Counted from the stretch's first letter, positions 24,266 through 33,731 are shown. The stretch is 64,000 nt of DNA from Solirubrobacterales bacterium (GCA_021155855.1 JAJNAZ010000002.1:62001-126000); one strand, 5' to 3'. Numbers and translations: made by a program. Notes: generated by a model from the sequence alone, not told the origin.

Positions 24266-25743
24266 TGCGCCACCACCCGCACCGTCTTCAGCGTCCGGTC
24301 GCTCGCGCCGCGCACGAGCCCTCCGTGGGCGACGCTGTCGGCGATGTAGTCCAGCGTCGGACGTGTGAGGCGCTCTCCGGGCAGGACGTTGGGCACGCCG
24401 GGCGGATAGGCGGCGAGCGACTCGGCCGCGATCCTCCCCTCGGCCTCGTCGAACGCGACGACCTCCTGCGACGCCAGGAAGGCCTCGCGCGGCGAGAGCT
24501 CGGTCGGACCCCAGGGCGGTGGCTCGGCGAACGGCGGCAGCGGCTCCTCCTCCTCTTCGCCGATCCGCACACAGGCGCGCTCGAGCGCGCTCACCAGCCG
24601 CCCGCCGGTCTCGGCGGCGTGCTCGCCGATCCCGAACACTGCGACGACCACGTTCTCGGAGAACAGCTCGAGGTTGATGTCGTCGCTCTCCCACATCAGC
24701 CTCGCCACGCGGTGCCCGGTGGCGCCGACGCCGCGCACGTCGACCACCAAGCGCAGCGGGTCGTACGCGTGGACGCCGGAGCGACCGACGATCCGCTCGT
24801 CGAGCACGTCGAGTCCACCGATCATGCGGATCCGCTCGCGCAGCTCGGCAAGCGAGGCGACCGTCTCGGCCAGCAGCTCCTCGCCGTGGACGGCGGCCTG
24901 GCGGCGCGCGGCGTCGAGCGACGCGGTCAGCAGCCCGTTCGGGCTCGTTGACTCGACCAGGGTGACGGCGCGGTCGAGCACCCGCTCGTCGACGCGATCC
25001 TCGCCGTGACCGAGGTGCACGATCGCCGACTGGGTAATCGAGCCGACGATCTTGTGGATCGAGGAGAGCACCACGTCGGCGCCGCACTCGAGCGCCGCGG
25101 TGGGCAAGGCGGAGGAGAAGTGCAGGTGCGATCCCCAGGCCTCGTCGACCACCAACGGCACGCCGCGCGCATGCGCGACCTCGACCAGCGCGGCGACGTC
25201 GGCGACGGCGCCGAAGTAGGTCGGGGAGACGATCATCGCCGCGACCGTGTGCGGCTCGGCATCGAGCGTCTCCGCGAGCGCCTCCGGGGTGACGCAGTGG
25301 GCGACGCCCAGCTCCGGGTCCACCTCCGGGGAGACGAACCGCGGTCGCAGCCCCGAGAGCACGAGCCCGTCGACGATCGAGGAATGCACGTTGCGCTGCA
25401 CCACCACCCGCTCTCCGGTGTGGGCGAGCGCGAGGCAGATCGCGTGGTTGCCGCCAGAGCCGCCGTTGACCAAAAACCAGCTGCGCTTCGCTCCCCACGC
25501 GTCGGCCGTGAGCCGCTGGGCGAGCTGGAACGGGGCATTGGCCGGGTCGGGGGCGACATCGATCCCCGAGATCCCCGCCGGGATGTCGAGCTGGAGCGCC
25601 CGGTCGCCGAGCGCCGCTCGCAGCGCCGGGTCCGCCCCCGGCCCGCCCTTGTGCCCGGGCACGTGAAAGCGGCCCGGATCGCGATCGGCGTATTCGACCA
25701 GGGCGTCGAGGTAGGGCGTCGAGTCCTGCTCCATCCGGGCCAC
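24262..25743 (-). CDS. PLP-dependent Orn/Lys/Arg decarboxylase
   Basis: The 493-residue protein is a short form of the fold-type I basic amino-acid decarboxylases: FHVPGHKGG at about 26-34, NGGSGGNHA, VDEAWGSH (about 199-206) and the PLP lysine in SSIHKIVGS (about Lys231), ending with a group-III C-terminal domain (YPPGVPNVLPGE). The GTG at 25743 has GGAGG about 10 bases upstream; an ATG 9 bases later is an alternative. It removes the carboxylate of arginine, lysine or ornithine. Leading an operon with a deiminase and a carbamoylase, arginine is favoured, but this is inference. Confidence 0.9.
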   Translation of the reverse strand: MARMEQDSTPYLDALVEYADRDPGRFHVPGHKGGPGADPALRAALGDRALQLDIPAGISGIDVAPDPANAPFQLAQRLTADAWGAKRSWFLVNGGSGGNHAICLALAHTGERVVVQRNVHSSIVDGLVLSGLRPRFVSPEVDPELGVAHCVTPEALAETLDAEPHTVAAMIVSPTYFGAVADVAALVEVAHARGVPLVVDEAWGSHLHFSSALPTAALECGADVVLSSIHKIVGSITQSAIVHLGHGEDRVDERVLDRAVTLVESTSPNGLLTASLDAARRQAAVHGEELLAETVASLAELRERIRMIGGLDVLDERIVGRSGVHAYDPLRLVVDVRGVGATGHRVARLMWESDDINLELFSENVVVAVFGIGEHAAETGGRLVSALERACVRIGEEEEEPLPPFAEPPPWGPTELSPREAFLASQEVVAFDEAEGRIAAESLAAYPPGVPNVLPGERLTRPTLDYIADSVAHGGLVRGASDRTLKTVRVVAQ

Positions 25744-25921
25744 GTTAACGCCACCTCCTCGACCGAGTGTCGACCGGCTCCCGGTACGAGTCGACGTACC
25801 AGCGCTCGCCGGGCGAACGGGCCCACTGCTGCTACCGTCTGCCCGTCCCCGTGGACGACGACCGACCTCGAAGTACCCGGCCCCGGACGTCGCCGTGCGC
25901 TGAGCGCCCGGCCAGCCTCCG

Positions 25922-27274
25922 ATGAGCAGCGTCCTCCTGCTCTTCTTCGTCTTCCTGCTCGTCGTGGTCAACGGATTCTTCGTCGCGGCCGAGTTCGCGA
26001 TCGTGCGCTCGCGACGCTCCCGGATCGAGCAGCTCGCCAACGAGGGCGACAGGCGCGCCACCGTCGCCCTCAACCAGATGGACCACATCGACGAGTACGT
26101 GGCCACCTCGCAGGTCGGGATCACGCTCGCCTCGATCGGCATCGGCTTCCTCGGCGAGCCCGCGATCGCCGACCTGATCGAGCCCGTCGTCGAGGGGGTG
26201 GTCGGCGACGCGCTCGCCTACGCGATCTCGTTCGCGATCGCCTACGCCGTGGTCACGCTCCTGCACGTGATCCTCGGTGAGCAAGCGCCGAAGCAGCTCG
26301 GCATCGTCCGCGCCGAGGCGATGATGCTGTGGATCGCGCGGCCGTTCTCGTTCTTTCGCCGGGTCTTCCACCCCTTGATCCTGCTCACCAACCCTCCGGC
26401 CCTGTGGATCGTGCGCCGCATCTTCCGGGTCGAGCCGACGGGCGAGGAGGAGGGGACCTCGCCGGAGGAGCTGCGGCTGCTGATCTCGCGCTCGGCCCGT
26501 TCGGCCAGCCTCGACCCGGGCGAGGCGGTGATGCTCGGCGGCGTCTTTCACCTGCACGAGCAGACCGCGCGCGAGGTGATGACCCCGATCCCCGCGGTGG
26601 TCACCGTGAACGCGGACGAGACGGTCGAAGCGGCGCTGCGGCGATGCGTGTCCTCGGGCCACACGCGGCTGGTCGTGGTCGAGGACGACAACCCGGACAA
26701 GGTCCGAGGCATCGTCCACAACAACAGCCTCGTGCGGCTGTACATGAACGCGGGCGCGGACGCCTCGCTCGAGCCCGCGGTGCGGGCGGTGCCCGTCTTC
26801 CCGGAGACCAAGCCGCTCGACGACCTGCTGGCGGAGCTCCAGCGTCAGCGTTCATCGATCGGGATCGTCTCGGACGAGTACGGGCGCACGGTGGGTATCG
26901 CCACGGTCGAGGACATCCTCGAGGAGGTTGTGGGCGAGATCGAGGACGAGACCGACCCGCGCGCGGTCGAGCTGCGCCGGCTCACCGACGGCGACTGGTA
27001 CGTGCGCGGTCACGTGCCGCTCGGCGATCTGGAGGACGCGGGGATCAGGCTTCCGGTCTCCTCCGACGCCTTCAACTCGATCGGGGGCTACGTCTTCTCC
27101 GAGCTCGGCCGGCTGCCGAAGCGCGGCGACAAGATCCAAGCCAACGGCTACGAGCTGCGGGTCGAGTCGGTGCGCGACAACCGGATCGTCGCCGTGCGCA
27201 TCCACCCGGTGACCGCCGAGCATCGGCTTCCCGAGGCCGATCCACGGCTGCAGACCGAGGAATCACCGCACTGA
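25922..27274 (+). CDS. CNNM/CorC-type membrane protein with CBS pair
   Basis: The 450-residue protein has an N-terminal DUF21/CNNM membrane domain (three to four spans, NGFFVAAEFAIVRSRRSRIEQL), a cytoplasmic pair of CBS domains (EVMTPIPAVVTVNADETVEAAL; IGIVSDEYGRTVGIATVEDIL) and a C-terminal CorC_HlyC domain (RGHVPLGDLEDAGIRLP, GDKIQANGYELRVESV). Such proteins are linked to Mg2+ or Co2+ efflux; the older name is hemolysin family. The ATG at 25922 is used. About 180 bp of apparently gene-free DNA separates it from the divergent decarboxylase. Confidence 0.93.
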   Translation: MSSVLLLFFVFLLVVVNGFFVAAEFAIVRSRRSRIEQLANEGDRRATVALNQMDHIDEYVATSQVGITLASIGIGFLGEPAIADLIEPVVEGVVGDALAYAISFAIAYAVVTLLHVILGEQAPKQLGIVRAEAMMLWIARPFSFFRRVFHPLILLTNPPALWIVRRIFRVEPTGEEEGTSPEELRLLISRSARSASLDPGEAVMLGGVFHLHEQTAREVMTPIPAVVTVNADETVEAALRRCVSSGHTRLVVVEDDNPDKVRGIVHNNSLVRLYMNAGADASLEPAVRAVPVFPETKPLDDLLAELQRQRSSIGIVSDEYGRTVGIATVEDILEEVVGEIEDETDPRAVELRRLTDGDWYVRGHVPLGDLEDAGIRLPVSSDAFNSIGGYVFSELGRLPKRGDKIQANGYELRVESVRDNRIVAVRIHPVTAEHRLPEADPRLQTEESPH

Positions 27275-27328
27275 GCGGTTTCGGCGGCCGAATACGTCCG
27301 TGCGGCGTTCTAGCTTCTGCTGCGTCCC

Positions 27329-27607
27329 ATGTGGCTCGTGCGGCTCACCGACAAGCAGCTCGAGGTCCTGAGGGCGATGCTTCGCTCCGAGGAGCATCTG
27401 GGCCCGGCGCTGCGGGGCGCGCTCGAGGCGCTCGAGCTGGCGCGCTGGGACGAGCTCCCTGACGCGCAGCTTCCCTGGGAGAGCGTGATCGAGGAGGCGC
27501 GCCGCCAGGGGGTCTCGGAGGCCGAGGTCGTGTGGGACATCTGCGGCCGCCATCCCGAGCCCCCGGTTCCGCGTCGCAGCCGCGCCGGCAGCGGCAACGC
27601 CGCCTGA
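27329..27607 (+). CDS. Small hypothetical protein
   Basis: A 92-residue frame, MWLVRLTDKQLEVLRAMLRS to the end, predicts mostly helices with a WESVIEEARRQGVSEAEVVWD segment. No family is recognised. Codon use has the strong third-position G/C of its neighbours, and it fits neatly between CNNM (54 bp before) and the convergent dehydrogenase, which supports it being real. Confidence 0.55.
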   Translation: MWLVRLTDKQLEVLRAMLRSEEHLGPALRGALEALELARWDELPDAQLPWESVIEEARRQGVSEAEVVWDICGRHPEPPVPRRSRAGSGNAA

Positions 27608-27618
27608 TCGCCCGATAA

Positions 27619-28449
27619 CTACCCGTCGTAGGCGTAGAAGCCGCCGCCGCTCTTGCGCCCCAGCCGGCCGTCGGCGATGAGCTCGCGCAGACGCTTCGGC
27701 ACCTCGTCGGACTCGCGCCCCGAGTCCGCGTGCAGGCTGTCGCCGATCGCCGCGGCGACGTCAAGGCCGACGAAGTCGAGCAGCCGCAGGGGGCCCATCG
27801 GGTGCCCGGCACCGAGCTGCATGCAGTCGTCCACATCGGCCGCGTCCATGCCGCTGGACTCCAGCAGCCGCACGGCCTCGAACAGGAACGGGAACAGCAA
27901 TCGGTTGACGACGAAGCCTGCCTGATCGGGTACCTCGATCGGCGTCTTGCCGAGGTCCGCGCACCAGGCGTGGACGCGCTCGCGCAGCCCCTCGTGGACG
28001 TCGGCGGGCAGACAGACCTCGACCAGCTCCATCTTTGCCACCGGGTTGAAGAAGTGCAGGCCGAAGAATCGGTGTCCGGTGCCGCTGCGATCGCGCAGGT
28101 CGTCGAGCAGCAACGACGACGTCGTCGAAGCGAGGTCGGCGTCGGGGCAGGACGCGGCGAGCGTCGTCAGCAGCTCGACCTTCGCCTCGGCGTCCTCGAT
28201 GATCGCCTCGACGACGAGGTCGCAATCGGCGAGGTCCGCGGGATCGGTGGTGACCCGGATTCGCTCCGGGGCGCCGCCCTCGAGCTTCTTCGCCCCGCCT
28301 TGCGCGGCCTCCTCGGCTCGCCACGCCGAGGCGTCGGTTCGCGCCAGCAGGCGAACCTCGCCGAGCCGGCTCGCGCAGGCGGCGAGTCCGCAGCCGATCG
28401 TTCCGCCGCCCGCGATCCCGGGTCGCGTGTATCCGTCTGAGTCGCTCAT
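27619..28449 (-). CDS. 3-hydroxyacyl-CoA dehydrogenase
   Basis: The 276-residue protein has an N-terminal NAD-binding motif GGGTIGCGLA (14-23), VVEAIIEDAEAKVELL, the catalytic HFFNPVAKMELVEV and the C-terminal domain (GFVVNRLLFPFLFEAVRLLESS, GHPMGPLRLLDFVGLDV, GRKSGGGFYAYDG). It oxidises 3-hydroxyacyl-CoA to 3-ketoacyl-CoA with NAD+ (beta-oxidation or 3-hydroxybutyryl-CoA metabolism). The N-terminal fold is slightly shorter than usual. It diverges from the MMPL gene 27 bp away. Confidence 0.92.
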   Translation of the reverse strand: MSDSDGYTRPGIAGGGTIGCGLAACASRLGEVRLLARTDASAWRAEEAAQGGAKKLEGGAPERIRVTTDPADLADCDLVVEAIIEDAEAKVELLTTLAASCPDADLASTTSSLLLDDLRDRSGTGHRFFGLHFFNPVAKMELVEVCLPADVHEGLRERVHAWCADLGKTPIEVPDQAGFVVNRLLFPFLFEAVRLLESSGMDAADVDDCMQLGAGHPMGPLRLLDFVGLDVAAAIGDSLHADSGRESDEVPKRLRELIADGRLGRKSGGGFYAYDG

Positions 28450-28476
28450 CCGGCGCTGGTTACTATCACGCGTCGC

Positions 28477-30717
28477 ATGCTCCGCCGCGTCTCGATCCTC
28501 TCCACCGGGCGGCGGTCAAAGTGGGGGGTGATCGCGGCCTGGGTGCTGATCGGCTTCGGCCTGTTCCAGTTCCAGCCCAAGCTTCAGGACGCGACCACCA
28601 ACGAGAACGAGGCGTTCCTTCCGGAATCGGCCGAATCAACGGAGGTCATCGACCTGATCGAGGATCGCTTCGCCTCGGGCCGCGAGGTCGACGCCCTGAT
28701 CGCCTACCACCGCGAGGGCGTCCTGACCGCCGAGGACCGGGCCCGGATCGAGCGCGACTCCCTGATCCTCGCCGGGGTCGCCGAGGCGGATCCGGCGACC
28801 CCGTGCACGAACAGCCAGATCAGGGGCTTGCTCGCGGTGATCGACCCCTACCGGGGTCCGGTCTGCGGGGTCGACGGCGAGGGCCAGGTCGGGGCCGGCG
28901 GTGAGCCCGGATCCGAGGCCTCGCCGGGCTCCCGATCGGACCCGGCGCCGCCCGCCGACGCTCCCCCCTCGGTTTCCGAGGACGGTTCGACGGCGCTGCT
29001 TCTGGTGCGGACGAACTCCGAGGACTCGGAGGAGATCCAGGACAACGTCGACTACATCCGCGGGCAGGTACCGGACTCCGAAGCCCCGGAGGGTGAGCTG
29101 CGTTCTTACACGACCGGGATCGCCGGCATCGTCAGCGACTCGATCGAGGTCTTCGAGTCGATCGACGTCACCCTGCTCCTGGTGACGGTGACCCTGGTCC
29201 TCGTCCTGCTGCTGGCGATCTACCGCTCGCCGGTGGTCGCCCTGGTGCCGCTGTTCGTGGTCGCGATCGCCTACGGGATCGCGGCGGCCGCCGTCTACGG
29301 CCTCGTCGAGGCCGGGGTCGTCGAGGTCAACGGCCAGACGACGAGCCTGTTGATAGTGCTCATGTTCGGCGCCGGCACGGACTACTGCCTGCTGATCGTC
29401 TCGCGCTACCGCGAGGAGCTGCGCAGGTTCGACGACAAGCACGAGGCGATGGCGCACGCGACCGAGCGCACGGCGCCGGCGATCCTCTCAGCCGGCGGCA
29501 CAGTCGTCGCGGCGATGCTCGTGCTCACCCTCGCCGACCTCAAGTCGACCCAGACGATGGGGCCCGTGCTGGCGCTCGGCGTCGCGATCATGCTGCTCGC
29601 CGGGCTGACGTTGCTGCCGGCGCTGCTCGCCGCGCTCGGGCGAAACTCGTTCTGGCCGGCGATCCCGCGCCACGGCTCCGAGCAGCGCGCCCCGCTGGGG
29701 ATCTGGAGCCGGATCGGCCACCTCGTCCACGACCGGCCCAACTTCGCCCTCCTGGTCACGATCGGAATCCTCGTCCTCGGCTCGCTGGGCAACCTCAAGG
29801 ACCGGGGAATCATCGACTTCGGCGAGGGCTTCCGCGACGAGCCCGAGTCGGTTCAGGGGCAGCTGCTGATCGAGGATCAGCTATCGGCCGGCCAGTCGGC
29901 GGTGACGACGGTGCTCGTCGATGCCCCCGACGCCGAGTCGGTCGCAACGGAGCTGCGCTCGCTCGAGGGGGTCGACGGCGTCGTCGTGTCCGGGGTCTCC
30001 GACGACGGCGAGCTCGTGCGCATCGACGTCACCCTGGCCTTCGACCCGTTCTCCGACGAGGCGAATGATCTCGTCCCCGAGGTGCGCGACACGGTCGCGT
30101 CGACCGCCTCAGGCGAGACCGCGCTGGTGGGAGGCACGACGGCCGAGAACTTCGACGTCTCCGAAACGTTGAGGTCGGACGCGAAGCTGATCGTGCCCCT
30201 GGTCTTGGTCCTGATCTTCGTCATCCTTTCGCTGCTGCTGCGAGCCGTGGTCGCGCCGCTTTATCTGGTCGCGACCGTCGTGCTCTCGTACGCGTTCGCG
30301 CTCGGCGCGACGACTCTGATCTTCACCGAGATCTTCAACCAGCCCGACTCCGATCCCGGCCTGCCGACTTTTGCCTTCATCTTCCTGGTCGCGCTCGGGG
30401 TCGATTACAACATCTTCCTGATCAGCCGGATCCGCGAGGAGGCCGCGCACCAGCAGACCAACGAGGCCGTGATCACCGGTCTGGAGCGCACCGGCGGCGT
30501 GATCACCAGCGCCGGGGTGATCCTCGCCGGCACCTTCCTCGCCCTGATGAGCCTGCCGCTCGAGGCGCTGTTCCAGATCGGCTTCACGATCGCATTCGGG
30601 CTCCTCGTCGACACCTTCCTCGTGCGCACGATCCTCGTCCCGGCGATCGCGTTCAAGCTCGGCGAGCGCAACTGGTGGCCGTCGCGGATCTCCCACGACG
30701 CGCCGGTCCGCTCCTAA
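28477..30717 (+). CDS. MMPL-family membrane transporter
   Basis: The 746-residue protein has two repeated halves of about six spans each with large extracytoplasmic loops. The first-half motif is TSLLIVLMFGAGTDYCLLIVSRYREELR and the second is FLVALGVDYNIFLISRIREEA; the Asp-Tyr pairs are the proton-relay residues of MmpL/RND-type lipid exporters. A Gly/Pro/Ser-rich linker occupies about residues 135-165. It likely exports lipids or hydrophobic compounds to the envelope. Its TAA overlaps the stop of the convergent LLM gene (shared CTAA). Confidence 0.93.
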   Translation: MLRRVSILSTGRRSKWGVIAAWVLIGFGLFQFQPKLQDATTNENEAFLPESAESTEVIDLIEDRFASGREVDALIAYHREGVLTAEDRARIERDSLILAGVAEADPATPCTNSQIRGLLAVIDPYRGPVCGVDGEGQVGAGGEPGSEASPGSRSDPAPPADAPPSVSEDGSTALLLVRTNSEDSEEIQDNVDYIRGQVPDSEAPEGELRSYTTGIAGIVSDSIEVFESIDVTLLLVTVTLVLVLLLAIYRSPVVALVPLFVVAIAYGIAAAAVYGLVEAGVVEVNGQTTSLLIVLMFGAGTDYCLLIVSRYREELRRFDDKHEAMAHATERTAPAILSAGGTVVAAMLVLTLADLKSTQTMGPVLALGVAIMLLAGLTLLPALLAALGRNSFWPAIPRHGSEQRAPLGIWSRIGHLVHDRPNFALLVTIGILVLGSLGNLKDRGIIDFGEGFRDEPESVQGQLLIEDQLSAGQSAVTTVLVDAPDAESVATELRSLEGVDGVVVSGVSDDGELVRIDVTLAFDPFSDEANDLVPEVRDTVASTASGETALVGGTTAENFDVSETLRSDAKLIVPLVLVLIFVILSLLLRAVVAPLYLVATVVLSYAFALGATTLIFTEIFNQPDSDPGLPTFAFIFLVALGVDYNIFLISRIREEAAHQQTNEAVITGLERTGGVITSAGVILAGTFLALMSLPLEALFQIGFTIAFGLLVDTFLVRTILVPAIAFKLGERNWWPSRISHDAPVRS

Positions 30718-31643
30718 GCGTTGAGCTCGGGCAGGATCCGCGACGCGAACAGCCCGAGCTGGCGTCGCTCGTCGCCCAGCGGCCAGATGTAGGTCCGGCC
30801 ACACCCTGCCACGTGGTAGCGGCTCAGGAGGTCGACGCAGTGCGCAGCGCCGCCGACGCAGACCTGGGCCGCGAGCTCCTCGGCCTCCCGCCGCAGCAGC
30901 GGCGCCAGTACCTCGGTCAACAGGCGGTTTGCCTCGGCGCGGCTTTCGGTGACCCAAGTCCACATCGTCGCCAGCGCGGTCGGCATCTCGGTGCGGCGCC
31001 CCGCCCGGGCGAGCTCCTCAACGAGCCGCCTGTGCGCCTCGGCGAAGCGCGCCGGCGTCGTGTTGTAGGCGGAGGCGAGCCAACCGTCGGCGAGCCGAGC
31101 GACCCGACGCAGGCCGGCGTCGGATCCCCAGCTGCCGATCCAAATCGGCACCGCTCCCGGCCTCGAAGGAGATGGCGCGAGCGGCTCCGCCGGGATCGGG
31201 AACCGCTGGGTTGAAGCCGGTCGGGCTTCCTCGTTGAGCACCGCCCGCAGGACCTTGACCGCCTCGTCGAAGCGGCGCCAGCGGTCCTCGAAGGCGGCGG
31301 CAACCGCCTCGTAGTCGCTGCGCGAGGATCCCGGCCCCACGCCGGCGACCAGCCGGCCGCCGGAGAGCAGATCGATGGCGGCCAGCGCCTTGCCCAGCGG
31401 CACGGGCCCGCGCAGGGAGGCGAGCGCGACGGTCGTCGCCAGCTCGAGGCCCTCGGTTCGATCGATCACCGCCGCCAGGGCGACGAGGCCGTCGAGCCAT
31501 GGCTTTGCGAAGAGGAAATGATCGTTTGCGGCCACCGCGGCGAAGCCGCCGTCCCGGGCGCCGTCGGCGACGGCGTGCAAACGGGCCGGGGACTGCCCCT
31601 CATCGCCGAACTCGATCAGCGGCAGGTGGACGCCGACCTCCAT
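30714..31643 (-). CDS. LLM-class flavin-dependent oxidoreductase
   Basis: From the ATG at 31643, with GGAGG 5 bases upstream, the protein is 309 residues; an ATG at 31673 is less well placed. Motifs of the luciferase-like monooxygenase fold are GVHLPLIEFGDEG, ATTVALASLRGPVPLGKALAAIDLLSGGRLVAGVGPGSSRSDY and PIWIGSWGSDAGLRRVARLADGW. The cofactor is FMN or F420; the substrate is unknown. It diverges from the hotdog-like gene with 39 bp between the starts. Confidence 0.88.
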   Translation of the reverse strand: MEVGVHLPLIEFGDEGQSPARLHAVADGARDGGFAAVAANDHFLFAKPWLDGLVALAAVIDRTEGLELATTVALASLRGPVPLGKALAAIDLLSGGRLVAGVGPGSSRSDYEAVAAAFEDRWRRFDEAVKVLRAVLNEEARPASTQRFPIPAEPLAPSPSRPGAVPIWIGSWGSDAGLRRVARLADGWLASAYNTTPARFAEAHRRLVEELARAGRRTEMPTALATMWTWVTESRAEANRLLTEVLAPLLRREAEELAAQVCVGGAAHCVDLLSRYHVAGCGRTYIWPLGDERRQLGLFASRILPELNA

Positions 31644-31682
31644 GTCTGCCTCCGATCCTCCCACAGCGGCCATACTGACCCC

Positions 31683-32411
31683 GTGATCGAGAGGGACGCC
31701 CAGGCGTCGGTTGCGATCCCGGAGCGGTTCAACGGCCCGCCCGAGAGCGCCAACGGAGGATTCACCTGCGGCACCGTGGCGCGCCTGCTGGGCACGAGCC
31801 GCGCCGAGGTCAGCCTCCGGCGCCCGCCGCCGCTCGACCGGCCCATGTCGGTCGAGCGCGCGGACGAGCGGGTCGCGCTCAAGGATCGCGGCGAGACGGT
31901 CGCCGAGGGCGCTCCGTCGCCCGGGATCGAGATGGAGCCGCCGCGCCGGGTCGGCCTCGAGGAGGCCGAGCGCGCCGGCCGGCGCTATCCATGGCTGGAG
32001 CGCCACGTGTACCCGACCTGTTTCGTCTGCGGGCCCGATCGGCCGCGAGCTGACGGCCTCGCGGTGTTCACGGGGCCGGTCGACGACCGGTCCGGGCTGT
32101 TCGCGGCGGCCTGGGTTCCCGCGCGCGAGTGGAGCGCCGGCGGGGAGGTGCGGGAGGAGATCGTCTGGGCGGCGCTCGACTGCCCCTCGGCCGTCCCGGT
32201 GATGCCGGCCGACCCGCGCACGGCGCCGGCGGTGCTCGCCCGGCTGACGGCGTCGATCGAGGCGCCGATCGTCGCCGAGCGTCCGCATGTGATCGTCTCC
32301 TGGCGGCTTGACGTCGACGGCCGCAAGCGCCACTCCGCTTCCGCGGTCCTGACCGAAAAGGGCGAGGTCGTCGCCCGGGCGCGGGCGCTGTGGATCGATC
32401 TGCGCCGATGA
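31683..32411 (+). CDS. Hotdog-fold thioesterase-like protein
   Basis: From the GTG at 31683 the protein is 242 residues. It begins VIERDAQASVAIPERFNGPP and ESANGGFTCGTVARLLG, a pattern of actinobacterial hotdog-like proteins. A second half has YPTCFVCGPDRPRADGLAVF and EEIVWAALDCPSA, consistent with a double-hotdog acyl-CoA thioesterase-like fold. No catalytic residue can be assigned. Extending the frame upstream would overlap the divergent LLM gene. It precedes the thiolase but a palindromic operator lies between them. Confidence 0.7.
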   Translation: MIERDAQASVAIPERFNGPPESANGGFTCGTVARLLGTSRAEVSLRRPPPLDRPMSVERADERVALKDRGETVAEGAPSPGIEMEPPRRVGLEEAERAGRRYPWLERHVYPTCFVCGPDRPRADGLAVFTGPVDDRSGLFAAAWVPAREWSAGGEVREEIVWAALDCPSAVPVMPADPRTAPAVLARLTASIEAPIVAERPHVIVSWRLDVDGRKRHSASAVLTEKGEVVARARALWIDLRR

Positions 32412-32419
32412 CGATTTCG

Positions 32420-32441
32420 CGATTGACTCGTCAGTCAATCG
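32420..32441. promoter_or_regulatory. Palindromic operator upstream of thiolase (TetR-type)
   Basis: A 22-bp perfect palindrome has arms CGATTGACT and AGTCAATCG with a CGTC spacer. Its TTGACT half also resembles a -35 hexamer. The same TTGACT-N4-AGTCAA core occurs before the acyl-CoA dehydrogenase at 39303. Size and symmetry suit a TetR-family regulator of acyl-CoA metabolism. Confidence 0.7.
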
Positions 32442-32524
32442 ATCGAGTATCGTCCTGATCAGGCTTTCCAGGCGCGGATCTCGTCGCGCCGACCGGATCA
32501 AACGATCGGATGGAGGAACTGAAG

Positions 32525-33706
32525 ATGGCTGGCAACGGCAAGTTCGGTGGCCGCGAGGTAGTGATCGTTGAGGCCGTGCGCACCCCGGTCGGGCGCGGCC
32601 ACGAGGAGAAGGGCTACTACAAGGACACCCACCCCTCCAACCTGCTCGCGCGGTCGTACACGGAGCTGATCGACCGCTCCGGGATCGACGCCTCCGAGGT
32701 CGAGGACGTCGTTGCCGGCTGCGTGCAGCAGTTCGGCGAGCAGGCGTTCAACATCGGCCGCAACGCCTGGCTCGAGGCCGGGCTGCCGATCGAGACCCCG
32801 GCGACGACGCTCGACCGCCAATGCGGCTCGGGCCAGCAGGCGGTCAACTTCGCCGCGGCGCTGATCGCCTCCGGCGTCCACGACGTCGTCATCGGCGGCG
32901 GGGTCGAGCACATGGGCCACATCTCCTTCGCCGACGGGATGGCGGTGCAGCAGGAGCACGGGATGGGCTTTTCGCCCGAGCTGATGGAGCGCTACAACCT
33001 CGTCCCGCAGGGGATCTCGGCGGAGATGATCGCCGACCAGTGGGAGATCCCGCGGTCCGAGCTCGACGAGATCGGCCTGCGCTCGCACCAGCTGGCGGCC
33101 AAGGCCACCGAGGAGGGCCGTTTCGACCGCGAGATGATCCCGATGCAGGTCAACGGCGACACCTACACGGCCGACCAGGGCATTCGCGCGGACTCGACCC
33201 TGGAGGCGCTCGCCGGGCTCAAGCCCGCGTTCAAGGAGGCCGGCAAGATCACCGCCGGCAACTCCTCGCAGATCTCCGACGGCGCCGCCGCGGTGCTCCT
33301 GATGAGCAGGGAGAAGGCCGACGCGCTCGGTCTCGCGCCACGGGCGCGAGTCGTCGACCAGACCACGGTCGGCGTCGACCCGGTGATCATGCTCACCGGG
33401 CCGATCCCGGCGACGCGCAGGATCCTCGAGCGCAACGGGATGCAGATCTCCGACATCGACCTGATCGAGATCAACGAGGCGTTCGCCTCGGTGGTCGCCG
33501 CCTGGCGGCGTGAGCTCGAGCCCGACATGGACCGGGTCAACGTCAACGGCGGCGCGATCGCGATCGGCCACCCGCTCGGCTCGACCGGCGCCCGGTTGCT
33601 GACCACGCTCCTGCACGAGCTCGAGCGCGACGACAAGCAGACCGGCCTGGTGACGATGTGCTGCGGCGGCGGGCTCGGGACCGGGACACTGATCGAGCGC
33701 GTCTAG
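32525..33706 (+). CDS. Acetyl-CoA acetyltransferase / 3-ketoacyl-CoA thiolase
   Basis: From the ATG at 32525, with GGAGG 8 bases upstream, the protein is 393 residues, the thiolase size. Catalytic features are Cys100 in LDRQCGSGQQA, GGGVEHM, the His motif NGGAIAIGHPLGSTGAR and the second cysteine in MCCGGGLGTG. It cleaves or forms 3-ketoacyl-CoA. It leads a same-strand group with an LLM oxidoreductase 26 bp later and an antiporter, behind a TetR-type palindrome. Steroid- or fatty-acid-type specificity cannot be decided. Confidence 0.95.
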   Translation: MAGNGKFGGREVVIVEAVRTPVGRGHEEKGYYKDTHPSNLLARSYTELIDRSGIDASEVEDVVAGCVQQFGEQAFNIGRNAWLEAGLPIETPATTLDRQCGSGQQAVNFAAALIASGVHDVVIGGGVEHMGHISFADGMAVQQEHGMGFSPELMERYNLVPQGISAEMIADQWEIPRSELDEIGLRSHQLAAKATEEGRFDREMIPMQVNGDTYTADQGIRADSTLEALAGLKPAFKEAGKITAGNSSQISDGAAAVLLMSREKADALGLAPRARVVDQTTVGVDPVIMLTGPIPATRRILERNGMQISDIDLIEINEAFASVVAAWRRELEPDMDRVNVNGGAIAIGHPLGSTGARLLTTLLHELERDDKQTGLVTMCCGGGLGTGTLIERV

Positions 33707-33731
33707 TGCCCGGAGGCAAGGGCGCGGCGCG

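Noticed and set aside
25744..25921. The spacer between the decarboxylase and CNNM genes as a possible small gene or RNA
   Set aside because: No ribosome-binding site with a coherent frame and no clear structured element beyond weak palindromes was seen.
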